A stretch of DNA of 64,000 nt, taken from positions 21,473,798-21,537,797 of the forward strand of contig CM055113.1 of assembly GCA_029204225.1 (NCBI GenBank), in the 5' to 3' direction. The translations under genes and the position numbers were made by a program. How positions within the stretch are numbered: position 1 is the first letter of the stretch; the number at the start of each line of letters is the position of its first letter. Under the pieces are notes generated by a model, which was given only the letters and a program-made list of their open reading frames with translations, had not been told where the DNA came from and did no database searches. The DNA comes from Diphasiastrum complanatum. Taxonomy: Eukaryota > Streptophyta > Lycopodiopsida > Lycopodiales > Lycopodiaceae. This document shows positions 53,771-64,000 of the stretch, piece after piece.

Positions 53771-54607
53771 TTGAGGGCCCTAGCCTCCAAAAAGGGTAAG
53801 CCTCAGGCTTTATTTAAGATGAAAGTTATCCTAATGCCTAGTGCTCTAGTTTTCTTTCTATTGCAGAGACACTTTTAGAGGCAGAATCTGCATCCACCTT
53901 TCTCGCTTCTCATGAATCTGCCATTCTATCCAAATTGTCCATTCTCCCTTTCTAGAATGCTCATTTTCCCTCCACCCTCTCACCGGGCATTACGTAGTGG
54001 AAGGCCAGAGGGCCTTGAGCCTTCTACCTCTCCATAATGCTTTGTTTCAAAAGATTGCATAAGACTATGTGAGTGCAAATCCCTTGGTGATTAGGCTATA
54101 AGAAAATATTGACTTTAGACAATAATGTGTTAGGTGGGTTTTGACAATCTCCGAATAAAAAAAAATTCTATCCATGGTTCACCGATTATGTAGCACATGG
54201 TGTGCCATGTACCATTAACTGCATTATGTCTCTAACTATAACAAAGTACTAACTAGATGCAAAAAAATTCAATGGATTTCAATGTAACAAAACAAACACG
54301 TCGCTTGTGAAATCATGTGAGAGAGCTTTGAAAGTCACAACTCTAAAAGTGACACTAGTTGTTTCCACTCTATACTACTAATAATCTTCTTAATGTCTCT
54401 TAATAGGGGTCATGACAATCTCTAGCACATCTTCATGAGTGAAGGACTCAAGAAACCAGTTAGAGTGCTGGGAAGAGGTTGAGTGAAGGCCAAAGGGAGT
54501 ACCGAGAAGGTGAGTCACCATGCCATGATGAAAGACCCGAATGCCCAAGGAAGAAACCCAGGAAGGGTTGTAGGAATTTATGACATGGAGCTCTGATTTT
54601 TTCTTGT
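53771..54607. other. Non-coding, second small foldback at 53987-54040
   Basis: GCATTACGTAGTGGAAGGC at the left pairs imperfectly with GCCTTCTACCTCTCCATAATGC at the right, and its ends resemble those of the neighbouring foldback. The rest holds no motif I recognise. Confidence 0.5.
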
Positions 54608-54870
54608 TTATAAGGGAGGAGGGGTAGGGGTAGTAGAATTCAACAAAAAGATGAAAGAGATGGTGAACTTGAGTTCATGAAGAAGAGACAAAAGGGTGAC
54701 GTCATCCGCAAAGAGCTTGTGGGAAAGGGGACTAAGCGGCAAAAAGACCAGGGCTATGAGTCTACTAAAAGCATCATGGTAAAGGACACGAGAGAGAGCT
54801 TCGATGGCAATGGCAAAAAACAAGGGAGAAATTGGGCAGCCTTAGCGGATTCCTAGGCAACGAAAGGAGG
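54608..54870 (-). pseudogene. L1-type LINE reverse transcriptase fragment
   Basis: The minus strand reads RCLGIR, a stop, then GCPISPLFFAIAIEALSRVL and, further on, KLFADDVTLL. These are the R-Q-G-C-P-I-S-P and F-A-D-D motifs of plant L1 LINEs. The Gln codon is TAA. It differs in sequence from the LINE-1/2/3 family and is far shorter. Confidence 0.8.
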
Positions 54871-55790
54871 AGGTAGAGAGGCAACTAGCAAAAGCAAGAA
54901 TGAGAGAGATGAGAGAGTGAGATGCAAGGATGTTCTGATTTTCAAACGGACATAATCTCCTCCTCCAAATTAAACATGAAAAATGGATACAAGAGATGCC
55001 TTTTTATTCTTGGAAAAGGCCATGTCCTTGATCTTTAATTGGCTACTTACAGATGGTAAGGATTTAATCCAAGTCCTCCAATTTGAAAAAGCTCAATCTA
55101 GTAGTGCTAAGAAAGCACAAATGGAACTCACATGTTTCATGTGGGTTCTATTTTGGGCCATTTTAGCTTCTTATTAGCAAACTTGACTTAGGGCCTCTAA
55201 TATAATTTAAAGCTCTATGCCCCTAATCACTTATTTCTAGGAATTACAAATTCTACAAAATTAATTTGTGTGCCCATTGGGTTGGGCTTCTACATGCAGG
55301 AAGCTAGTGCCGTCACACTTATTACTCTAGCTGTATAGTGTATTGTGGCGGGGCCCACTAAGTAAGCTTAGCCAACAGTACTTTAGTGGTAGGGCCTATT
55401 GGAAGAAAGAAAGAAGATACGATAGTAATAAAATCTAAGTCGAAAGACGAACTATCGGGCTCTAAGAAATAATCCTTCTACTAATGTATGACTACACCTA
55501 TAAAAATCGAACAAAGCTATTGCAACAATCGCCACGTTCATACTTGTAGTAACTAAATTTGAAATCATAGTACTAAAGTGATTTCGTAGACAAACAATTA
55601 CAAAGTGTAAATGATAGATATCGAATGTTGTAGTATCGAAACATTTGACAATTCAGACCAATTTAACAGTTACAATAGAATCTTGTAGCCTCTAATGAGA
55701 CCTTCCTAATGCATCAAAAATTACCCAAATTCAGTAAGCCAAGTAGGAAATCGGAATTCCTCAAGTATATAATCCTATATTGAGTTTTGA
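54871..55790. other. Non-coding
   Basis: No motif recognised on either strand. A weak L1 continuation beyond 54870 cannot be excluded. Confidence 0.35.
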
Positions 55791-57560
55791 CACAACAACA
55801 AAAAGCAGTGGTTTCCGACATAAAATCGCGAAAAAAGAATTTCACCAAATTTTGGGATGTCAGAGGATTTGTCGTAAACCATGTCGAAAAATTTGTCGCA
55901 AACGATCTGTCGGAATTCAACGTGTCAAAATCCGACAGATCTTCCTTTCCGGCTACCGGATGACTGCCGGAGTGTAATTCAAATTAGATGTCGAGATCCG
56001 TCACATAAAAAGATGTCAAAAACCGACATACGGCTATCGTCACGCGACAGTCGTTTGGGGACGCCACGTAGAAAAGTGACTCACCTGCATGGAAACATAT
56101 TGATGAGCAATGGTCCGAGTTAAAAAATGAACCTCATCATTTATGATTTGGTTTAGCATTAATCCTTTCAATGTTCGAGCCTCAACATGGTCCACGTGGC
56201 TAGTTGTTCATGTTAATTATAATATTCCTCCATGGCTAAGTATAAAGACGGGATATTTGTTTCTAGCTCTATTGGTTCCAGAAAAATACAAGGTTAAGAA
56301 CATGGATGTTTACCTCGAACCATTGATTGAAGAATTGTCCAAGCTTTGGAATTATGTCAATGCGTAACATCTCAAGGCCTTTACAAGAAAGAAATTTCAC
56401 CCTTCGTGGAATTCTAATGTGGACAATGCATGATTATCTCGGTTTGAGTGAATGTTCAGGTATGATTAATCTTCGTTTGGATTGTTAATAATAACCATTT
56501 TTTATGTAATGTTTATCTTGTAGGTGGATTTGCATGAGAATGACGAGCCATTAGAACAATTACCTTCTCAATGCACATGTGAATGGATCTATAATACTCT
56601 CGAAAAAGCACAAAAAATGGTGAACACGTGACAGAACAAGAGTGGGAATTCGCTCGCAATTGTTCATGGCAGGTAAGTAATGTTTTAATTTGAAAAGGGT
56701 AATATGAATTTGTTTATTATATTTCTTCTAGTTCAAAATCCTAAACCCTAAAATGTTCAAGATATGTTGTGCTAATTTTTCAAGATATGTTGTGCCAGTA
56801 CATAACATACAATGCCATGTGGGCATACAGATATCACTTTCATATTGAGGGCATTGACACCACACACATTTGATTGCAGCAAAATGGCAAACTTTCAACA
56901 GGAGAGTTGATCTAGTGCAAATGACACAAACATCATTTCAGGTGACCTAGGCTATGTCGGCACACTTCAACATATTTATCAGGTCGACTATGGAAGTAAT
57001 GGAAAATACTTGATCTTTGATGCGAAATTGTTCAAAGTTAACTATTGTTCATGTTGCCATGACATTGTGAATAGGTATAACTACCTTGCAAATTGCACTA
57101 TAATTTATGTGACTTTTTGGTTCGATCGCTTTGAACACAAATTGTGATCACATTGTGCATTGATTTTATTTGTCTATTGTAGATCATATTTTATCCAGAT
57201 CAATTATCCATGTTGTCCAACTCAATACAAAATCACGACGTATATTTGAAGACAAAGATACTGCATCAGATATGTCAAATGACTTGCACGAGGAACCGAA
57301 AATCGAGCCAAAACCCTTGATCGAGCAAGAAATCCAAGTTCCATTTGATGCTGAAATCATTGAAGAAGAAATCACAACTGAAAATATGGAGATAGAAAGG
57401 CAATTGCCGATGAGAATGCCACATTTGGATGAAGAATGGCCAGAGGAAGAAAGTGATGATGAAAATGATCATAGGCGAAGAAATCTACATTGCACTTAGA
57501 ATTAGATTCAGATGAGTGTATGGACTTAGATAATGACAAGAATGAGGCACTATTTGACGA
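55791..57560 (+). mobile_element. CACTA-like DNA transposon relic
   Basis: Begins CACAACAACAAAAAGCAG, close to the CACTACAA.. terminus of plant CACTA elements with CACTA changed to CACAA. Subterminal sequence from 55812 to about 56050 is dense in TTCCGACA/TGTCGGAA-type short repeats in both directions, as is typical of the family. A TNP2-like coding region follows. The opposite terminus was not found, so the right limit is approximate. Confidence 0.6.
56143..57499 (+). pseudogene. CACTA TNP2-like transposase, fragment
   Basis: NPFNVRASTWSTWLVVHVNY, NIPPWLSIKTGYLF and MDVYLEPLIEELSKLW (56160-56355) match the TNP2 transposase core, where relatives read NPF....S.W.V....YNLPPW and D.YL.PLI.EL..LW. 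RNFTLRGILMWTMHDYLGLS continues it at 56375-56440 up to an apparent splice donor. A DUF4216-like piece (GYVGTLQHIYQVDYGSNGKY) lies near 56950-57020, and an acidic C-terminal tail (EEEITTENMEIERQ) ends at 57499. Most of the protein is missing and the frames are broken. Confidence 0.75.
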
Positions 57561-58511
57561 GCAATGTAATGAGAATATTGACTTATAATATTGACTCACA
57601 ATTCAAATGTTATTAGAGAAACTGCGTGCACCAGTATCACAAAGATTGTATGCACACTATTGGCATGACCTCAAGTTTCAACTTTGAGTATTCAAGTATG
57701 TATTGTGGACCTAAGTTGCACCCCCTTCTAAAACATTGCATTCTGGAACGGATCCGGGTTCCAGAAAGCTACGTTCCAGAACATAAGGGTCATGCATTCC
57801 AAAATGCTATTGGATTTCGGAAATCGGTTAGTTGGATTATGTTCGAATTTTACTGAATGTTAGTTGATGTGTTGTGGACCCGAGCAAATCCGTAAAGTTG
57901 TTTTCTAGACAAATAAATAGCACATGATATATTTTGATGGACTTGGATATGATATTAGGGTTTCTCACTCCTACCTTCAACCAAATTAAACCTCATTAGC
58001 CTCAAGCAAACCTCATTAGCCTCACCAATTAACAAGAGTTACCAATGATAATTTAATAAGAGTTACCCTCAAATCTCTCTTTCTTTGTCACACACTCTTC
58101 ATATCTCTATTACCAATGAGGATTGTGAGGAGAAAAGGAGTTTTCAATTGATGAGCAAAGGAGCTAATGATCGATTTTCAAGAGGAGGAGCTATCATCAT
58201 TGCTAATTGTGAGAAGCATAGGGGGTGCTAGCTAAGGACTGAAGTAGATGAGGTTATGCGCAATTATTGAAGTTGGATAGTTATTTGACTATATGTAGTT
58301 TATTTCTCAACACTTGTTATGGGCAATTCATAGTGCCCGAGGCTTTCTTATGGGCTCCATATGATCAGTCTGTAAGGTCTACGTAAGAGTGGGATAGAGA
58401 ATTATTTCTTCTATGTCACTCCTTTTCCGTAGCCGAGGTTGAATCCTTCACCAGTGATGGCTGAATAAGACGTCCGACGTTTTCTTTCTGTGCACCCTTC
58501 TTGTAGGCTCT
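57561..58511. other. Non-coding, with a GTTCCAGAAC cluster
   Basis: 57737-57785 contains ATTCTGGAAC, GGTTCCAGAA and CGTTCCAGAAC within 50 bp, the same palindromic phrase as at 22641-23153. No gene recognised. Confidence 0.5.
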
Positions 58512-59076
58512 TGTTATGTCCATGACCAGTAAATAGGATTTAGTATGCTCCTAGTCTTGGATACACGACGGTACTCCAGTAAATCAAGTTGTTAGTTACG
58601 TCATACTGGATGTGACCCGAAAGTAACTAATATTCTTGTGAGGCCCAGAACACACTAAATGGAGTTTAGACAAGGTATGAGACAGTGCATGCATGTCTAG
58701 AGTTATCAATAACAATTCTATGAATAGGTGGTCCATGCTTAGGACTCTATTCTAGGTGAATCTATGTATAGGGAACCTAGGGCTATGCATGGCCATGTGA
58801 CCAAGTTGCTTTTGGCTCTATATATTGAGGCCAAACTCGCCCTACTCATTATTGTGACCATAGATTCATTGCCAGGGTTTCACTCTACATTCATGCTTCT
58901 TATTCCTTGGCTTGGGGGTGAAGCTTCTAGAGTTGATTGGTTGCTTCTACTTGGTTGGGTGGTTGCTCCATAGTGTGTTTTCCATTGTGTATTGTCTTGT
59001 AAGCAGGATCTTAGGGAGCTTCCCTCATAGCTCTCGTAGCTATAAACTCCAGAGACTGCTAAAAATGCTTCTTACA
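58512..59076 (+). repeat. Solo LTR related to the element at 35980-39694
   Basis: Starts TGTTATGTCCATGACCAGTA and ends CTTCTTACA, resembling the LTR ends of the nested element (TGTTACGTCCATGTCCAGTA, TTCTTACA). Both share CTTGGGGGTGAAG-like and TGGGTGGTTGCTCCA-like stretches in the second half. A TATA-like TCTATATATTGAGG near 58818 indicates plus orientation. No element interior on either side and no exact 5-bp target duplication. Confidence 0.65.
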
Positions 59077-59409
59077 ATCTTCCTTTCCGTAGGATTGTTG
59101 TGAGAAAGATGTCGTCTTACAAAAGTTGCTCGCAAGTCGTATTCTCTTCATAATGTCCATTAGAGGAGTTCTAAATCCAAAAAAGACCCCATAAGAATTG
59201 CCATGTAGGCTGCCCGAGTTGTAGACTTGAGAAGCCAAGTATAATAAAACTAAATTTTTAGACTATTAATGTTAAAAAAAGAGAGAGTAAATAGTGTGAG
59301 AGGATTCTTGAAAAAAAGCAAAATCAAGTGGAGCATGGTGCAAATTTTTTTACAATTAATGTTTTTTAAAATTGAGAAGAATTTTATTTTTACTAAGATA
59401 AGGATTGGG

Positions 59410-59640
59410 GAGAAGGTGGGGGTGGGGGGGCACCTTTGGGGCACGGGCCCCGTCGGGGGACACCTGGCCCCCTGGCTAGGTGGCTCCTCCCTCTAGGGCC
59501 CCGGGCCTCCCTCCTCCCCCCTCTGGGCACGCTACTACGGGCCCACCAACATGCCCCCAAGGCCTTGGGGGGAGGGGCCACCTAGCTAGGTGTCCCCCTA
59601 TGGGACACCGTGCTCCAATTGCGCACCCCCCCTTCCCCTT
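59410..59640. repeat. GC-rich block with inverted repeats
   Basis: Very GC-rich compared with its flanks. GGGACACCTGG..GGCTAGGTGGC at the left pairs imperfectly with GCCACCTAGCTAGGTGTCCC at the right, and several GGGCCC-type palindromes lie inside. It may be a small foldback element. Frames over it are Pro/Gly artefacts. Confidence 0.6.
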
Positions 59641-60331
59641 CCCCTCCTTGATATCCCCACTCTCCCTAAGTTTTTGTTTTCTTTCTAAGCTTTGCTCATC
59701 TTGTCAACAAAGTGTCTTTTTGAACCATCCACAATTCTTAACTCTAGTTGGCGCATTGACAATCCATGTGCAACGAATATTAATAGCATAAAACCACATA
59801 TATTGATTGCGTTCTCCTTTTTGTACTTCCTTCTCCCATATAAACTAGGTGCCATAGATGTGGACATTACCTTATTGCAACACCATCAACACTCTACTTT
59901 AATTTTCCAAACACTCATGTTTGCTTGAAGGATTCAATTGATGAATCACCCACTAATTACTATTCACTTATCTTTCGAGGACTGCTTCACACTTTTGTAG
60001 ATCCACGTCTTGTCTGTCATTGGATGCTCCTTTATGATCAACAACATTTCATTTCCTCCTTATTTTATGAGTATCATTTTTATCACTAGCACATTCAATG
60101 GTAAGGTCTATAGTTTCCATAAAATCATTAATAGATTTTTAAAATGAGGCACCATTACATTACATCATGTAGATTTGGACCTCTCCCCATGAATTGTCCT
60201 ACAAGACAATAATTTTCTCTTGCACTTTGATATATGGAATTCGCCATATCACCCAGAGATGTCTCATACAATGCCACCTTTGTGCTTTGGCTCTCATACC
60301 AATGTAAAGACCACTAGGGAAAACCCCTAAG
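59641..60331. other. Non-coding; a reversed primer-site-like motif near 60292
   Basis: On the minus strand near 60297-60284 the sequence reads TTGGTATGAGAGCC, one change from a primer-binding site, next to TTTACA. This is the same arrangement as at 8677-8700. It may be a remnant of a minus-strand LTR element. Nothing else recognised. Confidence 0.35.
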
Positions 60332-62757
60332 ATGAGGATAGGAAAACACAACCTAAAGGGCAAAATCAAGTGGATGCTTCTTCAAATGGAAAAAAGAAAG
60401 ATAGATCAAAGCTCAAGTGCTTCTATTGTGGCATCAAAGGACACTTTGCAAGTGAGTGCTACAAGAAGAAGAGAGATCAAGGAGACAAGCAAGCTAATCT
60501 TACTCTTGATGAGGATGGTTTGGATGTTCAACATGCAAATGATGATGCTTTTTGTGATGCCTTCGTGTATAGTTGCTAATGATGGAGATCTAGATTCATG
60601 GTGGATTGATAGTGGAGCAAGTTCACACATGATTTTTCACAAAGAGTACTTCACTTCTGTGTTGGCATATGGAGATGACAAGAGGGTGATCTACATGACC
60701 AATGATGGTGAGTGTGCAATCAAAGAGATTGGCACAATTCCTATTTCTCTCTCTACAAATAGGAATGTTCGTTTGGAGGATGTCTTGTTTATTCCGTCTA
60801 TTACCAAGAATTTGCTTAGTGTGAGTCAAATGCTAAAGGCCTCAAAGTTGAGTTTGATGGAGATGCTTGTATGATCAAAACGAAGGATGTCTTGATTGGA
60901 AAAGGTAAAAGGCAAGGGAAGTTGTTCAAACTAGATGCTTGTGTTATTGCTAACCAAGTTGGATGTGTTGCAAGAGAGCAAATACCTATTCAAGAGGTTT
61001 GGCATAAAAGGATGGGACTCCTCAACTTCAAGTCATTGGAGGTAATGGCTAGAAAGAAGGTTGTGATAGGTCTTCCAAGTTCCTTAAGTGGCATCAATCA
61101 TGTTTGTGAGTCTTGTGCTTTGTCTAAGTCACATAGACTACCTTATACTAGGTCTACATCTAGATCTACAAAGCCTTTTCAACTTGTATATTCGAATATT
61201 CATGGATTTACTACAATTAGCAATAGTGGAGCTAAGATGTATGTAACTTTCATTGATGATTTTAGTAGATTTTGTTGGATCTATCTACTAAAGAGCAAAT
61301 ATGAAGTGTATGATGTCTTTGTTAAATTCAAGAATACAAGGGTGAACCGATTTTCCACAAGGATCAAGTGCTTAAGGAGTGACAATGGTGGTGAGTACAT
61401 ATCTACCAAGTTCAAGGCCTTTTGTGATGAGCATGGGACCAAGAGGGAGTATACAACATCAAGGACCCCACAACAAAATGGAGTGGCTGAAAGGAAGAAA
61501 AGGACTTTATGTGAAAGTGCTAAAGCCATGAGGTTAAGTGCTAATCTTGATAAACCATTTTGGGATCAAGCTTTGTTGTGTGCCAATTTCTTGTGCAATA
61601 GGTGGCCGAGTGCTATTTTGGATGGAAGAACACCTTTTGAGATGCTATTCAAGAGGAGGCCGAGTGTCAACTTTCTAATAACTTTTGGATGCACATGCTA
61701 TGTCAACATTACTCTTGATGATAGGACCAAGGAGGATCCATCTTCAAGGAAAGGTATTTTTGTTGGATATAGTGAGGTGAGTAAAGCCTACAAGGTTTAC
61801 ATTTCTACTACTAACAAAGTGATTGTTGATAGAGATGTCATTTTTGATGAGGGGAACATTCCAAAAGTGGCTTCGAGTACTATTGATGTGATGTGGATGG
61901 ATCTAACATTCTTGATGTTGATGTAAATGATCCTACTTTAGATGGTGATGATGATGGACCTTCATCAAGTCAAAAGCCAAGGAGAACATCAAGGGAAAGA
62001 CAAGTACCCTCAAGGCTCACATATGATGAAACGGGTAACCAAGTAGTTTCTGGAAATTATGTTGCTTTCCTAACCTCTTTTGATGAACCTACAAGTGCAG
62101 GTGAAGCAAGGAAAGAAGAGCAGTGGATCCAAGCAATGGATCTTGAGTATCAAATTCTTATGAAGAGCCTCATCCATGGCTAAGTTCTCAAGTGTTGAGC
62201 TACTTAGTGCCAATGTTTGGAGATTGTCAATTTTTGTTTTCTTGTGTCAAGTAGATCTTGAAGATGGACCAGTAAAACTTGCTTCATTTATAAAGTCATG
62301 TGGTGCTGCTTTAGTATCATGGATGTACTCACTTACTCATGGATTTCCAAGGCTTGATAGTTTCTTGTGGCAAGATGGAGATGGAGGCTCATTCATGAAG
62401 TGTCATGGTGGATACATGGCAACAAAGGACAAAGGAGGAGGAAACATGCAAGCAAAAGTTGATCACTCACATTTATTGTTTGTTTTCTGTATTTTTCTAG
62501 AGAGTTCAAAGCTGATAGCATGGAGAAATCATCTCGTTTACATTCTATGTGATTCTTCATGTCATATTGAGGTGCAATATCACTTTGTGAGGGAGCAAGT
62601 CATTGCAAAGGAGGTGGAGCTTCAAAATGTGTCCTCAAGGGAATGTGTAGCTGATATCTTCACCAAAGCATTGGGAAAGGATTTGTTCATGAAGCATAGG
62701 ACATCACTTGGAGTGTTATCAAAGTCCATGCTAAAACTAGTTGAAGAGGAAGTGTGA
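60332..62757 (+). pseudogene. Copia-3 polyprotein lacking reverse transcriptase
   Basis: Gag zinc knuckle CFYCGIKGHFASEC (60418-60459, intact). Protease SWWIDSGASSHM near 60600. GAG-pre-integrase EVWHKRMGLLNFKSLE and CESCALSKSHR. Integrase has FIDDFSRFCW, RSDNGGEYIST and RTPQQNGVAERKK, but the first catalytic Asp is Asn in VYSNIHG (codon 61195-61197). After SRLTYDE and EEQWIQAMDLEYQILMKS (62180) the reverse transcriptase is absent. Unrelated sequence to about 62540 leads into the RNase H end, HIEVQYHFVREQVIAKEVEL and CVADIFTKALGK. Frame changes near 60570 and 60870. Not functional. Confidence 0.88.
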
Positions 62758-63589
62758 AAGATTCAATTAGTTTAGTCACATTTGCTACATTTGTTTATTT
62801 GGCAAATTGACGCCAACTTTATATTAGACTTAGAGTTTGACTTTTCAAAGTTCATTAGTCTAAATTTCATTTGAATAAAGTTTGGAAAAGTTAGAAGTTG
62901 AGTTTGAGTAGATCTAAATATAAATGTGTACATTGAATCTAGACCCTAAAATAGTAAAGTTTACATTTTGGAGAGAAAGCCATGTGGCCAAATAGGGTTT
63001 GGACCTGTCATAAAAGGATGTAAGTCATGGAGAGACATATCTTTTCTCTTATCTATCTCATTTCAGGCTTATACATGGTTCTCTTGGGTTCTACTATCCA
63101 TTGGTGCACTTTACTTGTGATTGCTTGCAATTTTATGTGTAGAATGATCTATATTTTCTATTTTTGGATCCACACGTGTGAAATACAACAGCTTGTTGGT
63201 TTTGTACAGATAGCTTGTTGGTTAATGTTTGATCAAGTTCTATTAGAGTTTGCATCTTATTCATAGAGTAGATGCTGATTTTTCTACATTGGCAAGATTG
63301 TTGATTTGTTCTCTTTCTAACCCAAGATCAGTTTATGGATTTGGATCATCATTGATCTGAAATCTTTCACATCCTATTCTTTCTTTTTGCTATTCCATTG
63401 GACAATAGAAAGTAATTTGTGGTGAATGGTCTTGAAATTTCTTGAATTTAATAGTGGTTTAGGAATTCTGTTGAAATGGTTTCACCACCACCATAAATCC
63501 TTATGGCCTTCAGCATTTTGCTAGTTTGTATCTCAACTTGTTCTTAAATATTTTTAAGAACTTTTTGTTTTTTGACTAAGAAATTATAC
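62758..63589. other. Probable 3' LTR region of copia-3 and flank
   Basis: A purine-rich GAAGAGGAAGTGTGAAAG ends the coding part. A TATA-like CATAAAAGGATG near 63012 and pyrimidine-rich sequence after it suggest an LTR, but no partner copy is in the window and the ends cannot be set. Confidence 0.35.
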
Positions 63590-63800
63590 TACAATTCTCG
63601 TAGAGAAATCATCTATGAATGTCGAGAAGTACTTGGTTCTCCCTAAAGAAGGATTATCCATGGGTCCAAATAATTTACTATGTATAATGTCTAACAAATC
63701 TTTTGAAATATGAGTATGATATGATCTGAATGATATTCTAGGATGTTTTTCATTCTTTGCTTGTTTCTTCTTTTTCTCTTTGAAGCCTTTCTTTGTGAGT
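63590..63800 (-). pseudogene. Copia integrase fragment
   Basis: Minus strand: HTHISKDLLDIIHSKLFGPM near 63710-63656, then TKYFSTFIDDFSTRIVV near 63640-63592. This matches the integrase phrases HTDLCGPM and F.DDFSR, with the first Asp changed to Lys. Only about 65 codons remain. Orientation is opposite to copia-3. Confidence 0.75.
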
Positions 63801-64000
63801 AGTGCTCGATTTTCTGATTTGTCAACAATTGCTAAATTGCCATTCCATCACAACACTCTTATTTTTCTTAGTTTTGGACATGAGGCTGGCACCCAAGTAT
63901 TCATCCAAGTGGAAAGAGATTCAAACTTGGGTGGACAAGCCAAGCACCATAGACCACCACACCACGCCTATGATGATTACCCTTTTGTAGTTGGAGTTTG

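Overview
This window is land-plant nuclear DNA from a repeat-rich genome. The evidence is Ty1/copia retrotransposons primed by initiator-methionine tRNA (TGGTATCAGAGC sites), hAT transposases with the plant DUF659 and C-terminal dimerisation domains, a CACTA relic, GT-AG introns, and two short TTTAGGG-type repeats. I cannot name the species. Almost every open frame belongs to a transposable element, and most are broken.

One host gene is well supported. It lies on the minus strand and encodes a DHH-family phosphoesterase. Five exons can be placed: 53344-53004, 47429-47334, 21674-21239, 20837-20703 and 19052-18970. All junctions are GT-AG and the phases agree. Introns 1 and 2 are about 5.6 kb and 25.7 kb and are packed with transposons. 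The last exon or exons were not found, so the gene probably runs past the left end of the window.

Regions: 1-9.3 kb, a decayed copia element split in its reverse transcriptase by a 6.4-kb LTR element lacking pol. 9.3-15.6 kb, a gag fragment, an isolated PPT-LTR-PBS block, a chromodomain-bearing relic and another gag fragment. 15.7-17.6 kb, hAT copy 1. 19-21.7 kb, exons 5 to 3. 22-25 kb, intronic repeats including a 1-kb minisatellite. 25.9-29.1 kb, hAT copy 2. 29.3-40.7 kb, a 5'-truncated LINE carrying two nested LTR elements, one a nearly intact copia. 41.0-45.6 kb, a nearly full-length LINE. 46-48 kb, duplicated LTR blocks around exon 2. 48.7-49.5 kb, an ORF1-only LINE. 50.3-51.4 kb, hAT copy 3. 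53-54 kb, exon 1 and its upstream region with foldback repeats. 54.6 kb, an L1 fragment. 55.8-57.6 kb, a CACTA relic. 58.5 kb, a solo LTR. 60.3-62.8 kb, a copia element without reverse transcriptase. 63.6 kb, an integrase fragment.

The most interesting observations are the transposon-stretched DHH gene, a LINE family whose 3' ends finish in (CT)n instead of poly(A), a PCNA-box-like motif in the C-terminal tail of that LINE's ORF2, an ORF1-only derivative of the same family, and a nested stack whose insertion order can be read from target-site duplications. I could run no similarity search; family calls rest on motifs read directly and on general knowledge of the families.
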